Notes under the pieces: model-generated
The model's database searches: none
Seen by the model: only the letters and a program-made list of their open reading frames with translations
Told to the model about the DNA's origin: nothing
Translations under genes and position numbers: made by a program
Shown: positions 1 through 11,652 of the stretch, piece after piece
Layout: each line of letters opens with the position of its first letter
Position numbering within the stretch: position 1 is the first letter of the stretch
NCBI GenBank assembly: GCA_963693285.1
Contig: OY848923.1
Span: forward strand, 969,026-1,033,025
Direction: 5' to 3'
Source of the DNA: Xestospongia muta
Lineage: Eukaryota; Porifera; Demospongiae; Haplosclerida; Petrosiidae
Length of the DNA stretch: 64,000 nucleotides

Positions 1-350
1 TGCGTTAATTATAAGTTGTATATGTTTTTGTAGATTTAGAAGGAATCGAGTCAAACTGTAAGTTTTAATCAGTTTTGTGCAATTAAGAGTAGACCTTAAC
101 AATTACCTAATAAAGGGTATACCTTATTATATAAACATTTTGTAGTGACAAAATAAAAACACGCAATGTTCATTCTAGACAATGGTTGTCATCAAGGTAG
201 CAGATAATTTGTTATAAATGTTTTTAGTTACAATATCATTTCTTACAAATACAGAAATGATAATATGTTTGAGAGTGTGTTAAAGTTTGAAAATCAAAGG
301 TATGAAGACAATGACAAAGAAGATCCATTTTCATCACAAAATTATTTATT
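1..350 (+). pseudogene. Decayed cytoplasmic-tail exons of an upstream family copy
   Basis: The left edge resembles the 3' part of the receptor genes that fill the window. Near position 57 there is a match to the end of the transmembrane exon (aaactgtaag). Near 144 there is a match to the small tail exon that starts tagtgacaaaat. At about 252-345, after a cag acceptor-like site, there is a degenerate match to the DDTIVESEL...HEED tail exon. Stops and small indels break the frame, and the final stop-bearing tail exon is not recognisable. This looks like the relic of another array member continuing to the left of the window. Confidence 0.5.
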
Positions 351-1697
351 AGGTAATATAACTTAAAATACAATAATATATTAGAGTGTGTTTCAATCAT
401 TATAAAATATATAAACATCATAATTTTCCTTGCAGCTTCTATAGATAACGAGACAACTACTTTTGTGAATCGGTAAAGAAAAGATATAACAACATTTACA
501 AGACACAGTATTACTTTGAACTATATGTTGTTACTATAGTTTATTGCTATAGAATTAGTAATTGTTCTAACAATAATATATATAGTTATCAAAATACATA
601 CACAGATCAAATACACATATTGTATTGTTTAAGTGAATTTTTTTAGTATTCTCAGTAAAACAGAGTATAAAATATATTCAATTCTTTTACCGAACAAATG
701 TTTTCTCAAACCATTTTCTATGTACATAAAATTATGAATTGTGAAATAATGCTTAAAACTATAAAACCATGCGATATATCTTATTGTAGTTATTAGACAG
801 CAGATTATTTGTTGGTGTGTATAGTGTATCATGAAGATTATTTGTTATTGAGTACATTTTAATGAAAAGAATTTCCATTTTGTGCTCTCATAATTTAAAA
901 TTTGAATCACCTACAACATATTACATTGTATTTTTAGTAAGTTGAAGATAGCAAAAATGGAGAAGATGTCAATATAATAAAGATGTCTAATTTCATATAC
1001 AAATACCCTACAATATAAAGACAAAAGTCTATATGAAGATAATTTCACTGAAAAATCGTTGTATCTATATAACAGTTGAGAATGATAAAATCAAATCACT
1101 TGAAGATGATTGTTCTGTTATTCAGTTTGACAACTCTCCTGATGTAATTTATTTGTTAAACTCTTAAATATGATAAACTTACTGAACACAACTCACAAAG
1201 TTACATCTCTTCAAGATGGTCATATTCTTGATAATGAGTGACAAAGTCAAGAAAAAGTTGAAGGCATATGAGTATTCTTGAAGAATGTTCAATCATTAAC
1301 TCAATTACAATATGTAGAAATGTTAATTATAATATAATTTAGTATAATGTTGATTGTAATTTTTGATTTTTAATCAGATATCAATAAAAACCTCATGTTA
1401 TTATTGGACTATACACAAACATTTACAGCTGGCATGCACCATTAAAGTCATGTTGAAGTATGAGACATTGCTCTATTAATCCCAACCAAACACGAGTTCT
1501 TTAAAACATTAATTATAATATATATACAAAATTAAAAATTATCAACTGGGCAATAACTCAATTACAGAAATCATTCCATTTAAAGGTCACCCAATTAATT
1601 AATAATTTATAATTAAATAATAAACATCCTGTTATTACAGTATGTATATACCATGTATATGTTACAGTCAGCAGAGCTTGTCAAGTTGTCATAAACG
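351..1697. other. Intergenic spacer upstream of R1, duplicated before R2
   Basis: I see no gene in this stretch. From about 830 on it is closely matched by 4550-6246, the spacer before R2, except that the second copy carries an insertion at 4897-5745. The uninterrupted TTAA site lies at 1156-1159. The last 60 bases (about 1640-1697) hold the conserved leader ending in cagcagagcttg just before the R1 start codon and are the likely promoter and 5' UTR. Confidence 0.6.
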
Positions 1698-4104
1698 ATG
1701 TCATCTTTTCTCTTGTGTCTTACAGTTGGTATATTAATACCATTGTTTGCCAGGTCTAATGATCCTCCTTCATTACCTCACACTGGTAAGTTATCTAAAG
1801 GTACATTGACTAATTATCATATAATACAGGAGTCCAATTATATGGAGGATACAATAAAACATCCTACCCAAATAACTCCATGATTCCTGCAAATTATTTC
1901 TTTGATGGTGATAAAAACAATAATAATTTAAATGATGGCTTGTGGTGTCAAAGTGCTAGAAATGAGTCTAATATTGGAGTATGGTATTATCCTAATGGTA
2001 GTCAAGTGTCTACAGTAGATGACTCATCACCATTACATTCTGTGTATATGTCAGGACAGATTGGACTATATCGTGACTCTGGGATAGGAAACTATGAAGG
2101 TATTTATACATGTGTTATACCAGATGAACATAATATAAATCAAACATTGATAATATTGCTGTACAGGAAGTATACTTATGAAATAAATAGTGAGTTAAAT
2201 TATGTTAACAATCAATAATAGTTTTATTAATGTGTTCAGGAGGACCTACAATCATTGAAACTACATTCAACTCATTACTATCTACCAGAGATAATCTAGC
2301 ATTCCTGATATCCTTTAATGTTACAGATGGAACAGCAACATATATCAATTGTACATTAAATGATACTTTGATCTATCCCAATATTACACAGACTATTCTA
2401 TCATATGAACTACCAACTAAAATTTTAGTAAAGCTTCTATTTGAATCAAGAGATGAAGGATGGTACAATTGTTCTGTATCTAACTCCAGAATTGAGGATG
2501 AATACTACAATAGTATAAATCAAGCATATCCTGCTGACAGTAACATATATGTTAATGGTATGTACAATACAACAAGACAATGTAATGATCATTTGTTAAT
2601 TATAGTTGCCAGAAAACCAGTTAATGTCAAAGTTAAGTGGATATGTTTCTCTGATGTTCTAATCACATGGTCTCCACCAGTTGATAATGATCCATTAATA
2701 GCTGGTTATGAGGTCTTCTATGACATTGGTAATGGCAGCAGATATAGTGGAGGAATGACCAATGATACATTTCTAATCATCAGTGGTTTATGTAGTGCTC
2801 AAAACTACAGTTTCTTTGTAGTGTCATATTCAAATGAGGAAGATACACTTCCAAGTGAATGGAGTGATATTATAACACTACTTTCAGGTAAGTTATCAAA
2901 ATGTTATAATTTATTGTTTCTATCCAAGTTGATGAAGTGATCCCATCGACAGTTAATGGAGTAGAGTTATCATCATCATTGATATCATTAATTGGCATCA
3001 ACAGATCAACATTAATCAATGAAGTATCAACATCATCAGTGGATCAAGTATCAACATCCTCAGTGGATCGAGTATCAACATCCTCAGTGGATCAAGTATC
3101 AACATCCTCAGTGGATCGAGTATCAACATCATTAGTCAATATAGTATCAACATTAATTAAACCAACTTCATGTCTTCAACCAAGTGACTATAATAGAGAG
3201 AAGTCACAAGTGCCATTATCATGGCCAATTGGTGTGGGACTTCTACTTTTCACTAACTTCATCACTATCATTATACTCATTATAAGCTGTTTATTGTTGT
3301 TAAGATATAAAGGAAGAAATGAAAAACTGTAAGTGTTAATATTAATTTACAAATAGTATTTTACATACATTAAAGTTATTATATTTATTAATTGCAATTA
3401 AAGAATAGAATTTTTCACCATACTTATTTAGTGACAAAATAAAGACACATTATGATTATCCAGGACAATACTTATCATCAAAGTAAACATACAATGTTGT
3501 TATAAGTTTTATCATTCACAATACCATTTCTTATAATATAGAGATGATACAATAGTTGAAAGTGAATTAAAAGACCAGAATCCACACTTAGCAGATAATG
3601 GCAATCATCATGAAAAACACACTGATCCTTATGCTTCACATATTTATGCATCAATGCAAAACCCGTAAGTGTTAAAGTAAATTTGTAAATACTTTCGATG
3701 TATATCAAAGTTTTTGTATTTATTAATCCCAATTAAAGAGTAGAATTTTTTGTCTTACTTATCTAGTGATGAAATGAAAGAAAACAAAGAATATACAGGA
3801 CAATACTTATCATTGTAAGCAGACAATGTTGTTATAAATGTTATCATAATTCTTACAATACAGAGATAATGCTATAGTTGATAGTAAGTTAAATGCCCAG
3901 AATCCACACTTAGCAGATAATGGCAATGATCATGAAGAAGATACTAATCCATATGCTTCACATGTTTATGCAGCAGTTAATAAAAAAAATAAAAAAAAAG
4001 GCAACAATGGATCTAACCCTGTTCAGTCACCACAGAATATATTACCACCAATATATTCACTTCCAATTGGTGTAGAGAATGACAATGATGGGACAACAGT
4101 TTAG
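1698..4104 (+). CDS. R1: Ig-Ig-FN3 transmembrane receptor, tandem YxxL/IYxxI tail
   Basis: Predicted single-pass cell-surface receptor of 636 aa in nine exons: 1698-1785, 1830-2189, 2240-2557, 2606-2887, 2929-3328, 3432-3482, 3542-3664, 3767-3814, 3864-4104. All introns are GT-AG. The first four are phase 1 and the tail introns are phase 2, and the total is divisible by three. Exon 1 is a signal peptide ending in the conserved PPSLPHTG. Exon 2 is Ig-like (LWCQSA, GVWYYPNG, EGIYTC). Exon 3 is a second Ig-like domain (YINCTL, DEGWYNCS). Exon 4 is FN3 (VLITWSPP, AGYEVFY, PSEWSD). Exon 5 holds four to five 8-aa STSSVDQV repeats, then a TM helix starting WPIGVG and a basic stop-transfer end. The tail has two exon pairs with GQYLSS/GQYLSL and HIYASM/HVYAAV tyrosines. 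Many N-glycosylation sites are visible. There is no kinase domain. The ligand is unknown, and the immune or self-recognition role is inferred from architecture. Confidence 0.82.
3014..3150 (+). repeat. R1 stalk minisatellite (24-nt coding units)
   Basis: Four to five tandem copies of a 24-nt unit encode STSSVDQV or STSSVDRV. Q and R forms alternate, suggesting duplication of a 48-nt two-unit block. The region is a Ser/Thr-rich, probably O-glycosylated stalk between the FN3 domain and the membrane. Confidence 0.85.
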
Positions 4105-6246
4105 TTATCAGGAAACAATTTGAACACAAAGAAATAAATACTTTATTGTCGAAACTAGTAAATGTTTGTGTAATTATTGTTAGATTTAGAGAATATGTTA
4201 TAGTTGTTAACTTGATAATATATAGAAAATTAAATGCATTATTATCAACTGGGAAATTACAGATACCATTCATTTACAAATATGTCCAATTACCTTTTAT
4301 TAATTAACTTAAAGAACATCCTGTTATTACTGTATATACATACTATATAGTGATTGTTTAATAGATAACACAATAAGTTTATATAGAAATGAAAAACAGT
4401 GATCACAGGGTAACTCCCAACTCAATAGTACTCAAATATAAATCCACTTTCTACATCTTTTACTGTATATGATCATAACTGTGTTTTTCTAAGAGTAATA
4501 TTCAATTGTAAATCAGAGAGAAGTCTATCTTATCAGCAGATTATTTGTTGGTGTGTATAGCATATCATGAAGATTATTTTGTTAATGAGTACATTTTAAT
4601 GAAAAGAATTTCCATTCTGTCGTACCATAAATTAAAATTTGATTCTCCTACAACATATTACATTGTATTTCTAGTAAGTTGAAGATAGCAAAAATGGAGA
4701 AGATGGCAATATAATAAAGATGTCTAATTTCATATACAAATACCCTACAATATAAAGACAAAAGTCTATACGAAGATAATTTCACTGAAAAATCCTTGTA
4801 TTTATATAATACTTGAGAATGATAAAATCAAATCACTTGAAGAAGATTATTCTGTTATTCTGTTTGACAACTCTCCTGATGTAATTTATTTATTAACCTC
4901 CCTGCGCGTGGGCGCAAAGCGAGGTTACTGTAGTGTGTGTGTGTGTGTGTGTGTGTGTCTGCACTGCCTGTTACATTTGAACTGCTATAACTTGGCAACC
5001 GAAGCGTTAGCAGCTATATACCAACGTTTAGCAACGAATAGAAAAACGTGTGGACTTTACAACAGTAGTATCAAGAGCATCGTCAATGAAAACCTAAGCT
5101 TAAAACTCGCAAAAGAAATTTCAGGCTGCAGGGGTCAAGTGCCGTTTCTCGAAAAGTAAATAACTTAATGTGGAGATTTTTTAGTATGTTGTAGACAATC
5201 TTAGAGGAATACGCATCAGCAAGACAGAAGGTTGTTGGTCGAAGCAATCGTCATAAAAGTTCTGAAAAGTCTTTTCAAGATTGTACATGGACTTGGAGAG
5301 AAGTGACGCATTCATGAAACACCTCAGAAAAAACTGAAAAAACTGCTACTAATAGATAATATATTGATTTACATTTGTACTACGGGACGTTTCCAAAGAA
5401 CGTTTCATCTTCAAGTTACAATAAATTTTGTATGTGAAATATTGATACATTTTAAAGCGTCATGTAAAGACTCAGAGAAACGTTTCATCACGAATTTAGC
5501 ACTTAATCTTGCTTGGTAATTGAATGATACTATCACTTACTCAGTTACTGCTTCACAGACATGGCAAAGCTAGAAATCAAGCAACAGCATATACAGAATG
5601 ACAAAGCTTACCATTTTATAACCACACCTTCTGGAATGTTAATAAATTTTCTTGCAATAACAACATCATAGCTGGGCCTAAGCTGGCATAGAATTTATAA
5701 ATAACTTAGAAACTGCAGCGAGGTTCGGCACTTCAGTGCCTTTCATTAAACTCTTAAATATGATAAATGTACTTAACACAACTCACAAAGTTACATCTCT
5801 TCAAGATGGTCATATTCTCGAGAATGAGTGACAACGTCAAGTCTATGAAAAAGCTGAAGGCATATGAGTATTCTTGAAGAATGTTCAATCATTAACTCAA
5901 TTACAATATGTAGAAATGTTAATTATAATTTTTGATTTTTTAATCAGATATAAAAACCTCATATGTTATTATTAGACTATATACAAACAGTTATAGTTGA
6001 TACATGAGTCATTGTGTCATTGTCCTATTAATCCCAACCAAACAGGAGTTCTTTAAAACATTAATTATAATATATATACAAAATTAAAAATTATCGACTG
6101 GGCAATAACTCAATTACAGAAATCATTCTATTTAAAGTACACCTAATTAATTAATAAATTATAATTAAATAATGAACATCCTGTTATTACTGTATGTACA
6201 TACCATGTATATGTTACAGTCAGCAGAGCTTGTCAAGTTGTCATAA
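4105..6246. other. Spacer between R1 and R2 with 3' UTR and an insertion
   Basis: It begins with the R1 3' UTR (AATAAA-like signals near 4133). It then repeats a conserved downstream block (atcctgttattactgtatatacatac) seen after most genes of the array. From about 4550 it duplicates the spacer preceding R1. The only foreign part is the element at 4897-5745. I see no other gene. Confidence 0.6.
4897..5745. mobile_element. 849-bp insertion flanked by TTAA target duplication
   Basis: The duplicated spacer gives an empty site (TTAA at 1156-1159 in the R1 spacer) and a filled site here, with TTAA at 4893-4896 and again at 5746-5749. The inserted DNA is noticeably GC-richer than its surroundings. 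The left end can fold as a TGCGC/GCGCA hairpin and the right end as GGCACT/AGTGCC. A (GT)n tract lies near 4932-4957. I see no transposase and no clear long terminal inverted repeats, so it is non-autonomous. TTAA targeting is typical of piggyBac-type elements, but the ends do not confirm that class. Confidence 0.7.
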
Positions 6247-9105
6247 ATGGTGTCATCTTTCCTCTTGTGTCTTGCAGTTAGTTTACTAATACCATTGTTT
6301 GTCAGGTCTAATGATCCTCCTCCATTACCTCACACTGGTAAGTTATCTAAAGGTACATTAACTAATTACTATATAATACAGGAGTCCAATTATATGGAGG
6401 ATACAATAATATATCCTACCCAAATAACTCTATGATTCCTGCAAATTATTTCTTTGATGGTGATCAAAAAAAAGATGGATTAAATGATGCCTTGTGGTGT
6501 CAAAGTGCTAGTAATGAGTCTAATATTGGAGTATGGTATTATCCTAATGGTAGTCAAGTGTCTGCAATAGATGACTCATCACCATTACATTCTGTGTATA
6601 TGACAGGACAGATTGGACTATATCGTGACTCTGGGATAGGAAACTATGAGGGTATTTATACATGTGTTATACCAGATGAACATAATGTAAATCAAACATT
6701 GATGATATTGCTGTACAGGAAGAATACTTATGAAACAAATAGTGAGTTAAATTGTATTAACTATCAATAATAATTTTATTAATGTGTTCAGGAGGACCTA
6801 GGATTATTGAAACTACATTCAACTCATTACTATCTACCAGAGATAATCCAGCATTTCTGATATCCTTTAATGTTACAAATGGAACAGCAACATATATCAA
6901 TTGTACATTAAATGATACTTTGATCTATCCCAATATTACACAGACTATTCTATCGTATCAACTACCAACTAAAATTTTAGTAAAGCTTCTATTTCAATCA
7001 AGAGATGAAGGATGGTACAATTGTTCTGTATCTAACTCCAGAGTTAAGGATGAATACTACAATAGTATAAATCAAGCATATCCTGCTGACAGTAACATAT
7101 ATGTTAAAGGTATGTACAATACAACAAGACAACGTAATGATCATTTGTTAAATATAGTTACCAGAAAACCAGTTAATGTCAAAGCTATGTGGATTGGTTG
7201 TTCTGATATTCTAGTCACATGGTGTCCACCAGTTGATAATGATCCATTAATAGCTGGTTATGAGGTCTTCTCCGACATTGGTAATGGCAGCAAATATAGT
7301 GTAGGAGTGACCAATGATACATTTCTGATAATCAGTGACGATTTTAGTGCTCTAAACTTCAGTTTCTTTGTAGTGTCATATTCAAATGAGAATCATACAC
7401 TTCCAAGTGAATGGAGTGATATTATAACACTAATTTCAGGTAAGGTATCATATTGTTTTTACACTTTTAAAATTCTTTCATTTTGTTTTCTATCCAAGAT
7501 GATGAAGTGATCCCATCATCAGTTAATGGAGTAGAGTTATCATCATCATTGATATCATTAATTGGTATCAACAGATCAACATTAATCAATGAAGTATCAA
7601 CATCATCAGTGGATCAAGTATATACATCATCAGTTGATCAAGTATTTACATCATCAGTGGATCAAGTATTTACATCATCAGTGGATCAAGTATTTACATC
7701 ATCAGTGGATCAAGTATCAACATCATCAGTGGATCAAGTATTTACATCATCAGTGGACCAAGTATCAACATCGTTAGTGGATCAAGTATCAACATCGTTA
7801 GTGGATCAAACATCAACATCATCAGTGGATCAAGTATTTACATCATCAGTGCATCAAGTATCAACATCATCAGTGGATCAAGTATTTACATCATCAGTGG
7901 ACCAAGTATCAACATCGTTAGTGGATCAAGTATCAACATCGTTAGTGGATCAAACATCAACATCATCAGTGGATCAAGTATTTACATCATCAGTGGATCA
8001 AGTATCAACATCGTTAGTGGATCAAACATCAACATCATCAGTGGATCAAGTATTCACATCGTCAGTGGATCAAGTATCAACATCGTTAGTGGATCAAACA
8101 TCAACATCATCAGTGCATCAAGTATCATCATTACTAGTCAATATAGTATCAACATTAATAACACCAACTTCATGTCTTCAACCAAGTGACTATAATAGAG
8201 AGAATTCACAAGTGCCATTATCATGGCCAATTGGTGTGGGACTTCTACTTTTCACTAACTTTATCACTATCATTATACTCATTATAAGTTGTTTATTGTT
8301 CTTAAGATATAAAGGAAGATGTGAAAAACTGTAAGTGTTAAAGTTAATTTATGAATAGTATTTTACGTTCGTTAAAGTTATTATATTTATTAATTGCAAT
8401 TAAAGAATATAATTTTTCACCATACTCATTTAGTGACAAAATGAAAGCACACTATGATTATCCAGGACAATACTTATCATCAAAGTAAGCAGACAATGTT
8501 GTTATAAGTTTTATCATTCATAATATTATTTCTTGTAATATAGAGATGACGCTATAGTTGAAAGTGAATTAAAAGACCAGAATCCACACTTAACAGATAA
8601 TGGCAATCATCATGAAGAACACACTGATCCTTATGCTTCACATATTTATGCATCAATGCAAAACCTGTAAGTGTTAAAGTAAATTTGTAAATACTTCTCA
8701 TGTACATCAAAATACTTGTATTTATTAATTCCAATTAAAGAGTAGAATTTTTGTCATACTTATCTAGTGATGAAACGAAAGAACACAAAGAATATACAGG
8801 ACAATACTTATCATTGTAAGCAGACAATGTTGTTATAAATGTTATTATAATTCTTACAATACAGAGATAATGCTATAGTTGATAGTAAGTTAAATGACCA
8901 GAATCCACACTTAGCAGATAATGTCAATGATCATGAAGAAGATACTAATCCATTTGCTTCACATGTTTATGCAGTAGTTAATAAAAAAAATAAAAAAAAA
9001 GACAACAATGGATCTAACCCTGTTCAGTCACCACAGAATATATTACCATCAGTATATTCGCTTGCAACTGCTGTAGAGAATGACGATGATGAGACGACAG
9101 TTTAG
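6247..9105 (+). CDS. R2: Ig-Ig-FN3 receptor with long VDQ-type stalk
   Basis: Predicted 781-aa receptor in nine exons: 6247-6337, 6382-6741, 6792-7109, 7158-7439, 7499-8330, 8434-8484, 8544-8666, 8768-8815, 8865-9105. It is organised like R1. The start codon is three bases upstream of the position used in R1, giving MVSSFLL. The ectodomain is slightly diverged: the FN3 start reads WIGCSDILVTW, an extra cysteine appears in VTWCPP, and FN3 Cys-to-Asp changes occur around SDDFSA. Exon 5 is more than twice as long as in R1 because of about 22 stalk repeats. The tail has the same two phase-2 exon pairs as R1, with HIYASM and HVYAVV tyrosines. R1 and R2, with their spacers, are a recent tandem duplication pair. 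Confidence 0.82.
7590..8130 (+). repeat. R2 stalk minisatellite, about 22 units
   Basis: Tandem 24-nt units encode VSTSSVDQ, VFTSSVDQ, VSTSLVDQ and TSTSSVDQ. Variants recur in a fixed order (for example VFT-VST-TST blocks near 7905-8130), so multi-unit blocks were duplicated as well as single units. A second frame is also open because the unit length is a multiple of three. It has no independent support as coding sequence. Confidence 0.9.
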
Positions 9106-9699
9106 TTATTAGAAAACAATTGAACACAAAGAAATAATTACTTTATTGTCGAAACTATTAAATGTTTGTGTAATTATTGTTATATTTAGAGAATATGTTC
9201 TAGTTGTTAACTTTATAATATATAGAAAATTAAACACATTATTATCAACTGGGAAATAACTCAATTACAGATACCATTCATTTACAAATATGTCCAATTA
9301 CCTTTTATTAATTAACTAGAGAACATCCTGTTATTACTGTATATACATATTATATAGTGATTGTTTAATAGCTAACACAATAAGTTTATATAGAAATGAA
9401 AAACAGTGACCAAAGGGTAATTCCCAACTCAATAGTACTCAAATATAAATCCACTTACTACGTCTTTTACTGTATATGATCATAACTGTGTTTTTCTAAG
9501 AGTAATATTCAATTGTAAATCAGAGAGAAGTCTAGCTTAACCCACTACATGATATATTTATGAATATTTTAAGAATAATGTATCTCTAAGTTAATGATAT
9601 TAACTGTATTCTATCTCATTACCATGATAACAGACAGTGACCTTACATAGTGACACATATATAATACTCCCTCCTACTCATGACCTTGGTCATTTGATT
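9106..9699. other. R2 3' UTR and conserved spacer
   Basis: Non-coding. It holds the 3' UTR (aacacaaagaaataattac), the conserved tattatcaactgggaaataac block and the attactgtatatacatat block that follow most genes in the array. I see no RNA gene. Confidence 0.5.
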
Positions 9700-10255
9700 T
9701 GATAACTCTAAGGACTTCCTGTCAGGCAACAATGTTATCTAATCTACTATATAAACTAACAGATAAGATAAGCACTGTCTTATATATAAAGTATATATTG
9801 TTATTGGTGTAGTATATATTACTGTTAAATATATCACATTAGTTGTAATAACAAAATCAAAAGGAAAGTACAACAGTTGAATAGTCTACAGTTTGTCTTC
9901 AATAAAAGAATTAACACTAACAGAATCCAGTCATTTAGTCAACAAGAATAGAAAATCATGCTCAGACTACAATCTAGTAGTTTGTCTCTTTGTGTGAGAT
10001 TTCAAGAAGTCTCTGTTGATATTACAGTGCAGTCTAACATAACATATAACAGATCACATCAACCACTACTACAACATAATGTATCATATATATATATCAG
10101 TGGATTATAAGACATTAGATATGATGTATGAAATATTACACCTGGTGAACAACAACAAGACAATAATGATTAACTTTATTACATTGGTAAATAGTCTTGT
10201 TAACATAATGACTTATGCAATTATAATGACATGTGTGGATTACATGTCATTATAA
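9700..10255 (+). pseudogene. Broken copy A of the promoter + small two-exon gene cassette
   Basis: The promoter-like part (about 9715-9957, with actatataaact and cttatatataaag) is nearly the same as that in front of R8. The signal exon begins with ATG at 9958 (MLRLQSS) but is shorter than in the intact copies. Exon B starts after gtgcag near 10030. A 4-bp (TA) expansion near 10089-10100 shifts the frame relative to the intact copies at 15177 and 24306. Interpreted as a pseudogene copy. Confidence 0.5.
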
Positions 10256-11652
10256 TAGTGTCTTATAGTATGTTTTGATGTGTCTTATCATTTTTTATAA
10301 TAGGTCATGACACACGGCAGTGTCTATTAAAAGGTCATAAAGATCATGTTTGTTGTTTTATATATATCGTAAGTAAAAACTTGTAGAATTCATAAACAAA
10401 GAAGTTTAGATATTATAAGTTATGTAAACATGTACAGACCAATTGACATTATATCTAATGGACTGTTGTTGACTGATATTTCAGTTATTAGTTATCTAGA
10501 GTGTGTATATTGTGTATCATATTATTTATGGCTATTGTCCAATATGTCCAATTACCTTTTATTAATTAACTAAAGAACATCCTGTTATTACTGTATATAC
10601 ATATTATATAGTGATTGTTTAATAGATAACACAATAAGTTTATATAGAAATGAAAAACAGTGATCACAGGGTAACTCACAACTCAATAGTACTCAAATAT
10701 AAATCCACTTTCTACATCTTTTACTGTATGTGATCATAACTGTGTTTTTCTAAGAGTAATATTTAATTGTAAATCAGAGGGAAGTCTATCTTATCCCACT
10801 ACATGATGTATTTATGAATATATTAAGAAGAGTGTATCTCTAAGTTAATAAGATTAACTGTATTCTATCTCAATACCATGACAACAAACAATGACCTTAC
10901 ATAGTGACACATACTCCCTCCTACTCATGACCTTAATCATTTGTTTTGATAATTCTAAGGACTTCCTGTCAGGCAACAATGTTATCTAATCTACTATATA
11001 AACTAACAGATATGATAAGTACTGTCTTATATATAAAGTATATATTGCTATTGGTGTAGTATATATTAGTGTTAAATATATCACATTAGTTGTAATAACA
11101 AAATCAAAAGGAAAGTACAACAGTTGAATAGTCTACAGTTTGTCTTCAATAAAAGAATTAACACTAACAGAATTCGGTCAACAAGAATAGAAAATGGTGC
11201 TCAGACTATAATCTAGTCAATTACTACTGCTACGTCATTATAATAGTGTCTTATAGTATATTTTGATGTGTCTTATCATTTTCTATAATAGGTCATGACA
11301 CAGCAGTGTCTATTAAAAGGTTAAAAAGATCATGTTTGTTGTTTTAAATATCGTAAGAACAAACCTTTTAGAATTCATAAACAAAAAAGTTTAGATATTA
11401 TAATTTATGTAAACAAATACAGCTGTAGACCAAGTGACATTATATCTAATGGACTGTTGTTGACTGATATTTCAGTTATTAGGCATCTAGAGTGTATATA
11501 TTGTGTATCATATTAGTTATTGTTATTGTAGTTAATATTGCATTATCTTAAAACAATTAATTACATTTACTGCTTATAAAGAACTAAGTGTATCATGTCA
11601 AGTTTATTACTACCTATGTAGATTATAAGACAGTCAACAGAGCTTATCTTAA
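10256..11652. other. Spacer before R3 with a second, deleted cassette copy B
   Basis: Contains repeated family spacer blocks. At 10965-11193 there is another copy of the promoter cassette, followed by an ATG at 11194. This signal exon has a TAA at its sixth codon, and nearly all of exon B is deleted, so it jumps to gtcattataatag at about 11232. The tail of the spacer (about 11575-11652) carries the class-B leader (gcttataaag, acagtcaacagagctt) directly before R3 and is its likely promoter. Confidence 0.55.

Noticed and set aside
236..832. Small minus-strand open frames at the left edge
   Set aside because: AT-rich chance frames; the first overlaps the plus-strand relic tail exons.
1786..1883. 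Continuation of the signal-peptide frame (KLSKGTLTNYYIIQ...)
   Set aside because: This is read-through of the 44-nt first intron (gtaagt...acag). The reading frame stops soon after, whereas splicing joins a phase-1 exon with the Ig domain in every copy.
4908..5159. 83-codon open frame with a VCVCVC run
   Set aside because: It starts in the terminal part of the TTAA-flanked insertion and crosses a (GT)n tract. No protein family resemblance.
7589..7777. Open frame of HHQWIKYQ repeats
   Set aside because: Alternative frame of the R2 stalk repeat; the receptor frame is supported by splicing phase and the TM that follows.
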